Source of the DNA: Alistipes sp. | GTDB lineage: Bacteria; Bacteroidota; Bacteroidia; Bacteroidales; Rikenellaceae | Length of the DNA stretch: 64,000 nt | Direction of reading: 5' to 3' | Assembly: GCA_017398555.1 (NCBI GenBank) | Contig: JAFQFV010000025.1 | Coordinates: forward strand, 48,116-112,115 | In this document: positions 50,911 to 60,734 of the stretch, piece after piece | How the letters are laid out: each line of letters starts with the position of its first letter | Position numbering within the stretch: the first letter of the stretch is position 1 | Translations under genes and position numbers: made by a program | Notes under the pieces: generated by a model | What the model saw: the letters and a program-made list of their open reading frames with translations, nothing else | Database searches by the model: none | Told to the model about the DNA's origin: nothing

Positions 50911-53900
50911 TTATTCTCCAAATTTTACGTGAACAGTAAATGGCTTGCTACCAGACTTACCACCGGCAGAGCTGTGGTTAGTGTACTGGGTGTAGTTCTC
51001 TGCAGTAACCTGAGTTGTACCGCCTGAGTATGTCATGCTACCACCAAGAACGATGATAGGCTCATCCTCAGTACCCAGAACAACTGTATGAGATGTTGAC
51101 CAGAAGTAACCCAGAAGCATACCATACCACTTCTCATTGCTATAGTCATAAGAGATGTCGCACTTAACCTTACAACCGCGACCCTCACCTGGGCAGCTGT
51201 CATAGTTACCGTGCTGACCGATAAGGCCACCAACCTCTGAAGTACCGCTTGTTCCAGGAGCACGTGTATTAGACAGTGTACAATAGCTCTCGTTGTACTC
51301 AAACTTGTGACCCTTATCCAACCAACCGATAATACCACCGATATTACCATCCTCAATAGAGAGGTGACCATCGATTGTACCGGTATTCTTACAGTAAGTA
51401 ACGCTACCTGAACCACCAGAGATACCACCAACGCGAGCAATAGTAAATGTAGTTGCGGTGATTGAACCGGTATTCTCACAACGAGTGATTGTATTTGTCT
51501 GTGTAGCATCCTCATAACCTGGATGAGCAACGATACCACCGCAAGTAGGGATTGTACCCTTACAGTAAGTAACGCAAGTAATTGCACCGCTGTTTGTACA
51601 AGATGTAATATCAGCACCTGAAGCACCTGAAGCATCTACAGGAGCACCACCAGAGATACCACCAACGTTGATAGGATAGTTCTTACCTGAGAATATAGAG
51701 CTGTCAGATGTAACAACATTAACATCAACAATACCCTCATTAACGCTTGATGTGATTGAGCTCTGAGTAAGACCTACGATACCACCCATACGAGGACGGT
51801 TTGTCTCACAAGATACTGCGAGATTCTCAACCTTAGTGATGTCGTAATCAACAATACCTCTATTTACAGACTCTGTTACAGGGGCATTTGCACCAAGCTG
51901 AGCTGCAAGACCACCGATGTGGATAGGCAGATTGTCAATGCTCTTAACAACACCGTATGCAGAGAGAGACTCAACTGACATAGTGACATTACCGTGGTTC
52001 TCGCACTTGTTCATAGCACCGTCGTTGTAACCTGCAAGACCACCAACAAGGGCACCGTATGATGCACCGGCAGTATAGGTTACATTACCGTAGTTCTTAC
52101 AGCCGTCCATCTTAGACTCACCAACTGCAACAAGACCACCAACAGCAACTGTTGCATCACCGGCACCGGCGATAACTACAGAGACGTTAGCCTTATTTAC
52201 AACATTTGTAAATGTACCTGTTGACTCAGCAGCAAGAGCAGCAAGGAAACCAGCCTTGGTAGCTGCGAAGGTACAGCTCTCATCGATAGTAAGGTCAGAT
52301 ACACTACCTACAGATGCGAAGATTGCGTGATCTGAAGTAATACCGCTGATAGTATTGCCATTACCTACAAGGGTACCTGGGAAGATAGGGCCTGCAGGGA
52401 GTGTCTTGCCTGTAAAGTCGAGGTTAGCCTTAATCTGAATCTCATCAGTTGCGCTTGCTGAACGCAGACCATCTGCATTGCTAAGGATTGCGATAAACTC
52501 GTCAGCGTTATTTGCAACCATTGGGAACTCAGCCTTTACAAGGGTTGTAACCTCCTTAACATCTGAGTACTCAGACTCGCTCTCGGTTGTCTTCTCAACA
52601 GCCTTAAGACGGATCTGATAAGTTACAGCGCTCTTCAGACCTGTAATCTTGTGCTCAAGCACCTTATCAAGCTCTACTGCTGTATAGCTCTCAGCACTTG
52701 CCTCCTTATACTCCAGAACATAGCCTGTAGCATCCTCAACCTTATTCCACTTAACCATAATCTCATCAACTGTAGATACGGCAGAAGTGATAACAGGCTT
52801 CTCAAGCTCAGTCTTAGTCACCTCGTAAGCAACAACCTTAATAATAACGTTATCAAGGAACATACGGTGCTGTGAAGAGCCAGGAGTTGAACCATCCTTA
52901 CGGATAGGGCCGATACCGATACGTGCACCTGGGAATACGTTCTTCAGAACAATCTTCTCGGTTGTAAATGTACGACCTGCCTTAAGAGTAAACTCTGCTG
53001 CAGGAACAAGGCTCTCCATTGCAGGGGTGATAGCAGATGCGCCAGCCTTACCTGCGTGCTGTGAGTCGTTGATAATATAGACAGCAGCGGTCTTAGGGTC
53101 AGAGCTATAGAGTGCCTGGTCAAACTGTACCTCGATAGTAGCAGCTGACTTGAGGTTTACAAGCTCAGGAGTACACATCAGACCTGTCTTGCTGCTTGCA
53201 CCCAACTTAAGGTGACCGATACGGCCGCAGAGTGGAGATGTCTGATCGCCATTAACCTCATTACAGCAACCCCAAGTTGCCAGACGAGAGTTCTCAATAG
53301 CGTTCTTCATTGTTGTAAACAGACCAATCTCTACGCTTGGCTCAACAAGATACCACTTCCAAGGACCACCGCCAACAGGATTTACACCCTCTGCCTTGTC
53401 AAATGCAGTTGCAAGGTTACGGTCGTCAGCAGAGTAAGCAGCAGAGCCACGGAGGTAGTTAGCACCCCAAACAAGCTCACTGAAGTCCTCAGCAAGTACA
53501 ACGTCACCAACCTCTGCCATTGTTGTAGCGCTTGGTTCAACAACAGTAAAGTCAAGTGTCTTGCCCTCGATAGGGTCAGCAACTGTCTTATTTGTAAGAT
53601 CCTCAACTACAAACCAGTAGCTGGTATTCTTATCCAAACCAGAGAACTCAAACTGTGGGAAGCCATCTGCAAGATCCTCCCAAATTGGCTCATTTGGCTT
53701 AGTCTCCCAAGATACAACAAGGTCTGAGCAAGCCTCATCACGATAGATACCGAAGCTGTAGGCAACCTTCAAATCCTTTGCTACATCCTTAAATCCGCTT
53801 GCACTCCAAGAGAAGGCGAGGGTTGAAGATGTTGCATAAGCAAACTTAACCGCCAAGTTTGAACCGGCAAGCTTGAGCTGTACAATGTTACCCTTAGAGT

Positions 53901-54267
53901 CGGTCAGATATACAGGATCTGTATTTGTACCGTCAGGGTAAGTTGCGAATACAGATGCCTTATAGACGCCTGTCGCAAGATTCTTAAACACGTGCTTGAA
54001 AGCATCTGCAGCGCCTGCATCACGTGTGATTACAATCGGCTCACCAGAACCAGGGGTCAGAGTCGATGTAAAACTTGTTGCTCCGGCCTTAACAGCAGCG
54101 CTACCGTCAAAAAGGAGCGTAATAGTACTACCTCCACAAGCGTCATCATCTACGAAAACCGCCTCAGGAGATGGATAGAGAGGGTCGTTTGTATCAAGAC
54201 CTTGCTGTTCGCAAGCGATAAAACCGACTCCCAACATCAGAGTTAGAAATAAAGCTAATTTTCTCAT
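50911..54267 (-). CDS. Large Fn3/GLUG-repeat lipoprotein
   Basis: An 1118-residue predicted lipoprotein (lipobox FIAC, Cys19). Residues 20-245 contain two or three beta-sandwich domains; 250-500 look like a jelly-roll or lectin-like region (VVLAEDFSELVWG, KLGASSKTGLMCTPELVNL, MFLDNVIIKVVAYEV). An Fn3 domain follows (about 495-585; VDEIMVKWNKVEDATGYVLEY). From about 590 the GLUG-type beta-helix begins (KANLDFTGKTLPAGP, GCKNYGNV, CENHGNV, CTNSGAI, CENTGSI). It is related in fold to the proteins at 35433 and 38150 but much more diverged. Probable surface adhesin or glycan binder. First of three genes, with a good promoter. Confidence 0.75.
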   Translation of the reverse strand: MRKLALFLTLMLGVGFIACEQQGLDTNDPLYPSPEAVFVDDDACGGSTITLLFDGSAAVKAGATSFTSTLTPGSGEPIVITRDAGAADAFKHVFKNLATGVYKASVFATYPDGTNTDPVYLTDSKGNIVQLKLAGSNLAVKFAYATSSTLAFSWSASGFKDVAKDLKVAYSFGIYRDEACSDLVVSWETKPNEPIWEDLADGFPQFEFSGLDKNTSYWFVVEDLTNKTVADPIEGKTLDFTVVEPSATTMAEVGDVVLAEDFSELVWGANYLRGSAAYSADDRNLATAFDKAEGVNPVGGGPWKWYLVEPSVEIGLFTTMKNAIENSRLATWGCCNEVNGDQTSPLCGRIGHLKLGASSKTGLMCTPELVNLKSAATIEVQFDQALYSSDPKTAAVYIINDSQHAGKAGASAITPAMESLVPAAEFTLKAGRTFTTEKIVLKNVFPGARIGIGPIRKDGSTPGSSQHRMFLDNVIIKVVAYEVTKTELEKPVITSAVSTVDEIMVKWNKVEDATGYVLEYKEASAESYTAVELDKVLEHKITGLKSAVTYQIRLKAVEKTTESESEYSDVKEVTTLVKAEFPMVANNADEFIAILSNADGLRSASATDEIQIKANLDFTGKTLPAGPIFPGTLVGNGNTISGITSDHAIFASVGSVSDLTIDESCTFAATKAGFLAALAAESTGTFTNVVNKANVSVVIAGAGDATVAVGGLVAVGESKMDGCKNYGNVTYTAGASYGALVGGLAGYNDGAMNKCENHGNVTMSVESLSAYGVVKSIDNLPIHIGGLAAQLGANAPVTESVNRGIVDYDITKVENLAVSCETNRPRMGGIVGLTQSSITSSVNEGIVDVNVVTSDSSIFSGKNYPINVGGISGGAPVDASGASGADITSCTNSGAITCVTYCKGTIPTCGGIVAHPGYEDATQTNTITRCENTGSITATTFTIARVGGISGGSGSVTYCKNTGTIDGHLSIEDGNIGGIIGWLDKGHKFEYNESYCTLSNTRAPGTSGTSEVGGLIGQHGNYDSCPGEGRGCKVKCDISYDYSNEKWYGMLLGYFWSTSHTVVLGTEDEPIIVLGGSMTYSGGTTQVTAENYTQYTNHSSAGGKSGSKPFTVHVKFGE

Positions 54268-54327
54268 AATTGAAAGTATTGGTTAGATTGATTTATGATT
54301 TTTTGTAAATTTATCCATACTTAAATA

Positions 54328-54359
54328 CAAAGGTAAGAAAAATTTTACCAAAAACCAAA
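54328..54359 (-). promoter_or_regulatory. Promoter of the GLUG-esterase operon
   Basis: On the minus strand TTTG (54359-54356) and TACCTTTG (54335-54328) are 20 bases apart. Start site near 54321, giving a leader of about 55 bases to the ATG at 54267. Confidence 0.75.
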
Positions 54360-54420
54360 TTTAGACATCTGTATTTTGCTATACAGATTTTCATATCACA
54401 CGCTATCTTTCAGGAATACA

Positions 54421-54449
54421 AAAAAATAGCAGCTTTTCGCTGCTATTTT
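54421..54449 (-). terminator. Terminator of the DUF1501/DUF1549 operon
   Basis: AAAATAGCAGC/GCTGCTATTTT with a five-base loop, followed on the minus strand by a run of seven T. It begins five bases beyond the phosphoesterase stop codon. Confidence 0.92.
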
Positions 54450-54453
54450 CTTG

Positions 54454-55308
54454 TTACATATATCGCCATTCGTATTCTACCCCTCCATCAGATAGGGTAA
54501 TGAGCAGATATTCAGGCTTTTTTGCCTCATCGCGGATAGTCCCGACGACAGTATATCGCACCCCGCCGAGCGTCAAGTCCTCGCGGAAGTGGTCGTGACC
54601 CTGCAAGCAGAGGGTTACATTATATCTACTAAAGAGCTCAACAAGTGTATGGGTCTCCTCCATAGCCATATTGCCAGAGCTTGTCTGCGAATTATCGGTA
54701 TAGAAGAGGTTTGTATGGGTCAGCACGGTACAATGGCGGTAATTTTTACGGTTTGCTGCAAGAAAATCCTTCAGCCACCTCATCTGCTTACCACCCAGCG
54801 TACCACTTGCCGAATCCAAGGCGATAAACAGGTCACGTCCCGAGCCATAATCAACCTCAAACCAATATACCGACGGGCCTAAAAGCTCCCTAAAGTCATC
54901 CCAACCCGAAAAGAAGAGGTCATGATTGCCGATTATAGAGAACATCGGTTTATCCCCGTCGCTCTCTATCGCCTCAACGTAGGTCGCCATAGCATCGCGT
55001 CTATCGGTGCAGTCCCCAAGCACGATACCGAACGATGCGGCAGCATCTGTCTGCATCAGTTCCACAAAACTCTGCAAATTATCGTATGTATAGCCGATAT
55101 GAGGGTCTGCTGCAACATAGAACATATATGACTCTGTCGCCTCAACCGTAGCAATACTCTTTCCGCCATTTAGCGACATACTACTTTGAAAACGGCTATT
55201 CACAACATCGCCCGTAGGGGCCACTAACCCCCTAATATCGAGGGTATTACAGCCCGCAAAGAGCAGTGCAGCAACAGCTACCGCAAATTGTTTTACCATC
55301 TGTAACAT
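54454..55308 (-). CDS. Calcineurin-like metallophosphoesterase lipoprotein
   Basis: A 284-residue predicted lipoprotein (lipobox FAGC, Cys20). All five metallophosphoesterase motifs are intact: DPH in YVAADPHIGY, GDC in VLGDCTDRRD, GNHD in IIGNHDLFF, LTHTN, and QGHDH. It should hydrolyse a phosphomonoester or phosphodiester at the envelope; substrate unknown. Last gene of the six-gene operon; its start (ATG at 55308, or 55299) overlaps the end of the barrel gene, so translation is coupled. The terminator follows directly. Confidence 0.88.
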   Translation of the reverse strand: MLQMVKQFAVAVAALLFAGCNTLDIRGLVAPTGDVVNSRFQSSMSLNGGKSIATVEATESYMFYVAADPHIGYTYDNLQSFVELMQTDAAASFGIVLGDCTDRRDAMATYVEAIESDGDKPMFSIIGNHDLFFSGWDDFRELLGPSVYWFEVDYGSGRDLFIALDSASGTLGGKQMRWLKDFLAANRKNYRHCTVLTHTNLFYTDNSQTSSGNMAMEETHTLVELFSRYNVTLCLQGHDHFREDLTLGGVRYTVVGTIRDEAKKPEYLLITLSDGGVEYEWRYM

Positions 55309-55961
55309 ACCCCTACATTTCCATAGATTTGATAATAGTCGCTCGACAGGTTGAACATACCTGCAGGCTTATAATTTACCCCAAGCTGCACACCTAAACG
55401 CTCCAATGGATAGTACCACCCCTCAACGGCAAGGGATGGCTGATAGTGTCGCTCAAGCTCTAAAGCCTGACTATTCGAGAAGATAACATTCAAATCCCAA
55501 CGTTCCCGATTAGGCAGGCAATGCACAGCGAGCTTATAGTATATATTAAACGGCTCAAAGAGTCTATCCGCCGCCATTGTCATCACTCGGCAGTAGTAGC
55601 CAAGTGCCGCACTGATATACTTGGTATCAAGCAGCAGTCCGCAACCAAACGCATAGTTGCTCACCCTACTCTGATAGGCATAGTTAAAGAGTAGTTCCGC
55701 CGATAGTCTGCCGATATTAAAGTCGTGAAAATAGGCGGGTCGCACCTCTGCTGTCACCCTTGAAATGGTACTATACTGCACACCACCTCGCAGAGCAAAG
55801 TACTCTTTAGCAGAGTATTCCGCCTCCACAGCAAATGCAGAGAATGCTCCATACAGAGTACTCCCGCCACCCCTTATGCCGAGAGTCACCTCACCTTGCT
55901 GCGCCCGCGATGTCCCTATACCCACAAGAAGAGTAAATATTAGTGCAACTACCCTATTCAT
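55293..55961 (-). CDS. Predicted outer-membrane beta-barrel protein
   Basis: A 222-residue exported protein (signal peptide ending SRAQ) made almost wholly of amphipathic strands of about ten residues, e.g. EVTLGIRGGGSTLYG, YFALRGGVQYSTISRV, NYAFGCGLLLDTKY, LGVQLGVNYKPAG, with a C-terminal aromatic residue (VGVCYRW), as expected for a barrel of eight to ten strands. No named family recognised. Its start is two bases after the upstream stop and it overlaps the phosphoesterase gene. It may give the operon products an outer-membrane anchor or pore. Confidence 0.65.
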   Translation of the reverse strand: MNRVVALIFTLLVGIGTSRAQQGEVTLGIRGGGSTLYGAFSAFAVEAEYSAKEYFALRGGVQYSTISRVTAEVRPAYFHDFNIGRLSAELLFNYAYQSRVSNYAFGCGLLLDTKYISAALGYYCRVMTMAADRLFEPFNIYYKLAVHCLPNRERWDLNVIFSNSQALELERHYQPSLAVEGWYYPLERLGVQLGVNYKPAGMFNLSSDYYQIYGNVGVCYRW

Positions 55962-55963
55962 AA

Positions 55964-58048
55964 CTATCGTGTAAGTTTGATAACGAAGAATGGGGTTATC
56001 TCGCGGTACTTCGCATTTTGGAAGGTACGTTTACCCTGCTTTACAATCTCTCCCTTAACCGTACCAGCGATACTCATCTGCCAATAAGGGAGATTCTTGC
56101 GTCTCTTATACCTCTCCAACAGTTCGTGGTTGAGCCTGATATATATCACCTTCTCCTTCTCACCCGGAAGCAGTGTAATAGGTTCAAGCGAGAAGATTCT
56201 GTTCTTATTGCCCAAAATAAGTTCTACAGGGTCATCAAAGCCCGCATCCCTATCTATCTTTATCTTTATAGGGATTACCTCATCCTGCATTCTGACTGTC
56301 ACCTCCTGCTCCGTATCAAAGCCCAGCAACATACGATATGGCGAGGCATGGGTAACATCTACAGCCAGCTCTGCCGCCTGTATGTGGTGTGTGTAGTAGA
56401 ATGCCTGCATCATATTGTCCGCAGGCACAACATCCGCCTGCATAGGGCCATCAGGTGTCGAATACTCTATCTTTACCTCTATTGGGAAGCGCTCAATATC
56501 TGCACCCTTCGGAGCTGTAACAGAGACATTCCACTTTCTTGTGCCGCGAATCTTCAGGCTACTTGTTGTAAAGCCACTTGGCAGACCATCCACAATCAAA
56601 TCGACAGGCAGCTTAACCTTACCCTCTATATCGACGCGGAATGAGGAGGTACCACCTGCCGGAACGGTTATATTTGCAGGGGATACAAAGGCATTGAATG
56701 ACGGCATCTGCTTATGACGACGAAGCAGATAGTGGTAATCCTCGCCATATCCCTGATGCAAGTCCTCCACCTCAAGAATAAGTACCTCGGTTCGCTTTGG
56801 CTTATACTTAAGCACAGGGTCGGCATGGAAGGTCATAAGTCCCTGCATAGGATCCTCTGTATCATCAGCCTTGGCGACGACCTTTCCATACTGATCGCGC
56901 AAACGCATCACAGCATCTATTCTTGAGCCATTTCTGCGGCCTATCAGTTCGACAATAACAGGCTGTTTTGCCTCAGCGTAGAGTCTATAGCGCTTAATCT
57001 TCGCGTTCGATGTCAAAGAGTCCGATATAGCCGACGAGAAGGTAAGCAGAGCACCCTCCTTAGGGTTCTGAACGAGCTTGACACCCTTTGGCAGAGCGTA
57101 GAATGGTACTGCATTTGACGCGCCCTTACTATCGGTGTATATCAACTGATTATAACCCTCCTTTTTAACCTTTACCTTCGCCGTTGTCGCATCAAGATTA
57201 ACACCCGCAAGGCGCTGCTTTACGCTCTTGCCGACCGTACCATAAGCGGGATAACGGCCTGTAACAAAAGGGATTACGCCAAGATGTATGCGATAGTTGA
57301 AATCCTCGCGACCACGATAGATGGCATCGTGAATAAAGATGGTATAATTATCATCTTTCGGCAGCGTTGTGATAATTACAGGGTCCACGTTATGGTGGTA
57401 ATCATCCGAATATGCCACCTCACGTCCCTGCGAATCGACAATCTTCAACACAGGCTGAAACCAACCCGGCACAGCATCAGCGATATACGGCACAAGCTGG
57501 CGAGCCTTAACCGATGCCACGATAGTCTGCCCCTCACTACCTGAGAATGTAAAATAATCGACACCTCCCGGTGTAACATATCCACACAGCACAGCAGGGA
57601 GCGTCTTGACCTCATTCGGCTTTTTGAGCGACGACTTACCGTCCTCAACAAAGTTAGGATATGACGCCACCTCAAACGGAAGCATATTTGAAACACCGCT
57701 TGCACCCTGCAGACGCAAATCATACATACCACACGGCACATCTGCATCGATAGTAATACGTATCTTCACCCTATCGGCAAGCTGCGGGCTACTCTGGTCA
57801 TTGAGCCTTCTGCGCTTGCGCTTTGCCGCGGCACTCTCCTTGACAGGTGTAACTTCGCCCTTGATGCCGGGGTGGTTAAACAGCACCTTGGTCGCCTTAT
57901 TTATATTCAATCCACCACCCTCTATCTCAACGGTAGTACCCACCTCTCCACCTGCGGGATAGAGAAAACCGAGCGATAGCTTCTGTGCATATAGCGGAGT
58001 GGCTAACAGAAGGGATAGTATAAACAGTAGTACTCTTCTATTTTTCAT
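55964..58048 (-). CDS. Large exported PPC/TIG-like protein of planctomycete type
   Basis: A 694-residue exported protein (signal peptide ending YAQ). Residues 25-130 look like a TIG/IPT-type domain (LYPAGGEVGTTVEIEGGGL, VPCGMYDLRLQGASGVSN). Residues 145-255 resemble PPC (bacterial pre-peptidase C-terminal) domains (GGVDYFTFSGSEGQTIVASV, LPKDDNYTIFIHDA). The pair recurs downstream (VTGRYPAYGTVGKSV). The order and wording match proteins encoded beside DUF1501 and DUF1549 genes in Planctomycetes. A basic stretch KRKRRRL near residue 78 is odd for an exported chain. No catalytic motif seen; probably a binding or scaffold protein. Its start overlaps the DUF1501 gene by 11 bases. Confidence 0.7.
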   Translation of the reverse strand: MKNRRVLLFILSLLLATPLYAQKLSLGFLYPAGGEVGTTVEIEGGGLNINKATKVLFNHPGIKGEVTPVKESAAAKRKRRRLNDQSSPQLADRVKIRITIDADVPCGMYDLRLQGASGVSNMLPFEVASYPNFVEDGKSSLKKPNEVKTLPAVLCGYVTPGGVDYFTFSGSEGQTIVASVKARQLVPYIADAVPGWFQPVLKIVDSQGREVAYSDDYHHNVDPVIITTLPKDDNYTIFIHDAIYRGREDFNYRIHLGVIPFVTGRYPAYGTVGKSVKQRLAGVNLDATTAKVKVKKEGYNQLIYTDSKGASNAVPFYALPKGVKLVQNPKEGALLTFSSAISDSLTSNAKIKRYRLYAEAKQPVIVELIGRRNGSRIDAVMRLRDQYGKVVAKADDTEDPMQGLMTFHADPVLKYKPKRTEVLILEVEDLHQGYGEDYHYLLRRHKQMPSFNAFVSPANITVPAGGTSSFRVDIEGKVKLPVDLIVDGLPSGFTTSSLKIRGTRKWNVSVTAPKGADIERFPIEVKIEYSTPDGPMQADVVPADNMMQAFYYTHHIQAAELAVDVTHASPYRMLLGFDTEQEVTVRMQDEVIPIKIKIDRDAGFDDPVELILGNKNRIFSLEPITLLPGEKEKVIYIRLNHELLERYKRRKNLPYWQMSIAGTVKGEIVKQGKRTFQNAKYREITPFFVIKLTR

Positions 58049-59309
58049 GGCGCGGTGCTTTTATGTCAATAATTTCATAGAGAAGTCCGTTGCTCTTCTT
58101 CTCGTCGAGCAGCGACGGCAATATCGGCAACTCTCCCTCCGAAACGTGAGGCAGAGTGCCATACGGGTCTATTCCCATAAGCAGATAGACCGTTCCTATC
58201 AAATCACACGGGCTTACAGGTCGCTCTGCCACCTTTTCGCCTGTTTTATCACTCTTGCCGACCACCTTACCGCCGTGGAAACCTCCTCCGGCAACCAGAT
58301 AGCTGAACGCTGCGCCAAAGTGCGCACGGCCACCATTCCACGGAGCCTCCCACAGCACCTTTGGAGAGCGGCCAAACTCGCCACCACAGAGAACAATAGT
58401 ACTATCGAGTAGTCCACGTGCATCCAAATCTGCAAGAAGCGCAGAGAGTGCCCTATCCAAATCAGGAAGCATAGTATTCATCTTCTGGAAGTGCTTTTTA
58501 TGGGTATCCCAACCCGTTGTACGGACATTGACAAATGGAACACCCGCCTCAACAAGGCGTCTTGCAACAAGGCACGACTGACCAAGGCGCGACTTGCCAT
58601 ATCGCGCTCTAACAGAGTCCGGCTCGGTGCTGAGATTGAAAATCTCTCTGGTATCACCCCAGATAAACTCCATATTCACATCGCGCAGAGAGTCAAGCGT
58701 CTGCTTGGCCATCGGCTTATTCTCAAACTTATCAAGCAGAGCAACCCTTTGATCCATCCTCTTACGATCGACAGACCTATTTACCACGCCCTCGACCTCG
58801 TACTCTTCAGCCTCAGGCTTGCCGCCCGTATCGAAAGATTTGTACTCATTGCCTAAAAAACCGCCCTCATTGAAACGGCTGTTTGCACTCGTTACAGAGA
58901 TATAGCTCGGCAAAATACCCTTATAACTATCTCTCTTCATATACGATATTACCGCGCCAAACGATGGATAGACAACAGCGCCACCCGAAGTGTCGCCCGT
59001 AATCATTGCGTAGTGTCCCGTCTCGTGGGCGTTACTGCCGTGTGTAAGGCTGCGAATGAGGGTATATTTATCCGCCATAGATGCAAGCAGAGGCAGTTTC
59101 TCGCCAATCTCAATGCCCTCGACATTGGTCTTGCACACACCACTATAGCTACCGTGGTAGTTTCTACCCATCTCCGGCTTGGGGTCAAATGTATCTGTCT
59201 GCGCAGGGCCACCATCCAAATAGACCAAAATCACAGACTTTGCCCTCTGTGCATCGGCAGCAAAACAGATGGCAAGCAGCAGCGTTAATGTAAGATATAT
59301 CCTTCTCAT
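58038..59309 (-). CDS. DUF1501-family exported protein (alkaline-phosphatase-like fold)
   Basis: A 423-residue exported protein with a Sec-type signal (ending AADAQ); many family members elsewhere use Tat. Family marks: VILVYLDGGPAQTDTFDPKPE at 26-46, LTHGSNAHETGHYAMITGD, YGKSRLGQSCLVARRLVEAG, TTGWDTHKKHF, LCGGEFGRSPKV and GGGFHGGKVVGKSD. DUF1501 proteins are related to sulfatases and alkaline phosphatases by fold and conserve metal-site Asp/His residues, but their reaction is not established. In Planctomycetes they are encoded next to DUF1549/DUF1553 proteins, as here. Confidence 0.9.
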   Translation of the reverse strand: MRRIYLTLTLLLAICFAADAQRAKSVILVYLDGGPAQTDTFDPKPEMGRNYHGSYSGVCKTNVEGIEIGEKLPLLASMADKYTLIRSLTHGSNAHETGHYAMITGDTSGGAVVYPSFGAVISYMKRDSYKGILPSYISVTSANSRFNEGGFLGNEYKSFDTGGKPEAEEYEVEGVVNRSVDRKRMDQRVALLDKFENKPMAKQTLDSLRDVNMEFIWGDTREIFNLSTEPDSVRARYGKSRLGQSCLVARRLVEAGVPFVNVRTTGWDTHKKHFQKMNTMLPDLDRALSALLADLDARGLLDSTIVLCGGEFGRSPKVLWEAPWNGGRAHFGAAFSYLVAGGGFHGGKVVGKSDKTGEKVAERPVSPCDLIGTVYLLMGIDPYGTLPHVSEGELPILPSLLDEKKSNGLLYEIIDIKAPRHEK

Positions 59310-59320
59310 ACTATTACCTC

Positions 59321-60733
59321 TTAGTGGTTATAAAGAAACTCGTTGCTGTTTATCTGCATCCACATTATATCAACAGCAACATCCATCAAAGACAGCTCGG
59401 TCTGCTCCATATACTCTTTATAGAGCTCTTTCTCCGCAGCTGTAGCCCTTCGAGAGAGGGTCAGCAGGGTTATCTTATCTGCAATCTGCTCCAAAGAGCC
59501 ACTATTGACATATATTCTCTGCAAAACAGGACTCTTGCGAATACGGCGTTCCAGAACAGAGGAGTTCATCAAATAGAGCAGCTGTCGGGATGTAATGGAG
59601 TTATTTCTCTGGCTCTCCAACGAGACATCACGCGACACCTTTCCAAAGAGCTCCAACTCTGACGAGGATACTGTCGCATCGCCTAAATGTGTAGCCCTTG
59701 TCTTTGGCGGATAGAATGTAAACGGCTCCGGCACGCGACTGCTATATGTGCTCCAAACGCCTGTAACAGAGGCTATTGCATCGACAATTACCTCGGCAGG
59801 CAACCTCTGCGGCACATATCCACCCTCAGGTGCCATCTTGGCGTTAAACTGCTCCGAGAGCAAAATTTTCTTCATCAACGCCCTCATATCGAAGTTATGC
59901 TCAAGGAAGTAGTCTGTCAGTTCGCCAAGCAGTTCGGGGTCTGATGGTTTATTGGAGGCTGACCAATCATCCGGCTCATGGACAATGCCTCGACCGAAGA
60001 CCCAATACCACATTCTATTTACCATAACCTCGGCAAAACGCCTATTTTTGCTCGACGTGAGCCACGAAACATACCCCTCTCGCCAATCGCTATCTGCACG
60101 CAGCTTGATAATAGTATAGTCCTCCAGCTCAATATCCTGATACGGGACCTTTTTGTGAATATCGAGATAGACAATCTCCTCCTTCCACTCCTTGGTCGAT
60201 TTGAACTTTATCTGCGAGAAGCATATATGCCCATTATCGGTACAATTTCTATTGCCGAGGAAGAGCAGATTGATGTTGGCATAGAAGTTTTTGGCACTCT
60301 TATTCTGAAAACCTCGATAGAAGTTTGCTGCAGGTGCACGGAAGTTACTTCCAGACGAGAGCAGCAGACCTCTGACCATCTTGTCATAGGGCACATTGTG
60401 GAGCAGTTGCTCGTATATCCATCTGTTATAGGCCTGCACACCATTGGGCCACAAGTTGCTCGGGAACTCCGACTTTATACGCAGGATATCGCCCCAACGC
60501 ATCTGCATATACTTAAGTCCCAACTCACTCTCAAGCAGTTGGTCGATAAGCACCTCGCGTTTATTCGGATTGCTCTCATCAAGAAACTCTACGCACTGAT
60601 TCGGCGTCGGCAGAGCACCCGTTACCGTAAGATAGGCCCTTCGCAGAAAGACCTCATCCGTGCATCTGTCCGAAGCTGTTGCCTGCATTGCGGAGAATAA
60701 CAGGCAGACAATAAACATCAGAATAGCTCTCAT
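59321..60733 (-). CDS. DUF1549/DUF1553-family exported protein
   Basis: A 470-residue exported protein (signal peptide ending QATAS). The N-terminal half is DUF1549-like (FLRRAYLTVTGALPTPNQ, RWGDILRI, YNRWIYEQLLHNVPYDKMV, RGFQNKSAKNF, FLGNRNCTDNGH with a Cys-His element). The C-terminal half is DUF1553-like (RRFAEVMVNRMWYWVFGRGI, HEPDDWSASNKPSDPELL, QRLPAEVIVDAIASVTGVW, RQLLYLMNSS). The usual planctomycete protein is longer and often carries a cytochrome-c-like domain with CxxCH; none is present here, so this is a shortened version. Function of the family unknown. It starts 11 bases upstream of the DUF1501 gene. Confidence 0.9.
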   Translation of the reverse strand: MRAILMFIVCLLFSAMQATASDRCTDEVFLRRAYLTVTGALPTPNQCVEFLDESNPNKREVLIDQLLESELGLKYMQMRWGDILRIKSEFPSNLWPNGVQAYNRWIYEQLLHNVPYDKMVRGLLLSSGSNFRAPAANFYRGFQNKSAKNFYANINLLFLGNRNCTDNGHICFSQIKFKSTKEWKEEIVYLDIHKKVPYQDIELEDYTIIKLRADSDWREGYVSWLTSSKNRRFAEVMVNRMWYWVFGRGIVHEPDDWSASNKPSDPELLGELTDYFLEHNFDMRALMKKILLSEQFNAKMAPEGGYVPQRLPAEVIVDAIASVTGVWSTYSSRVPEPFTFYPPKTRATHLGDATVSSSELELFGKVSRDVSLESQRNNSITSRQLLYLMNSSVLERRIRKSPVLQRIYVNSGSLEQIADKITLLTLSRRATAAEKELYKEYMEQTELSLMDVAVDIMWMQINSNEFLYNH

Positions 60734-60734
60734 A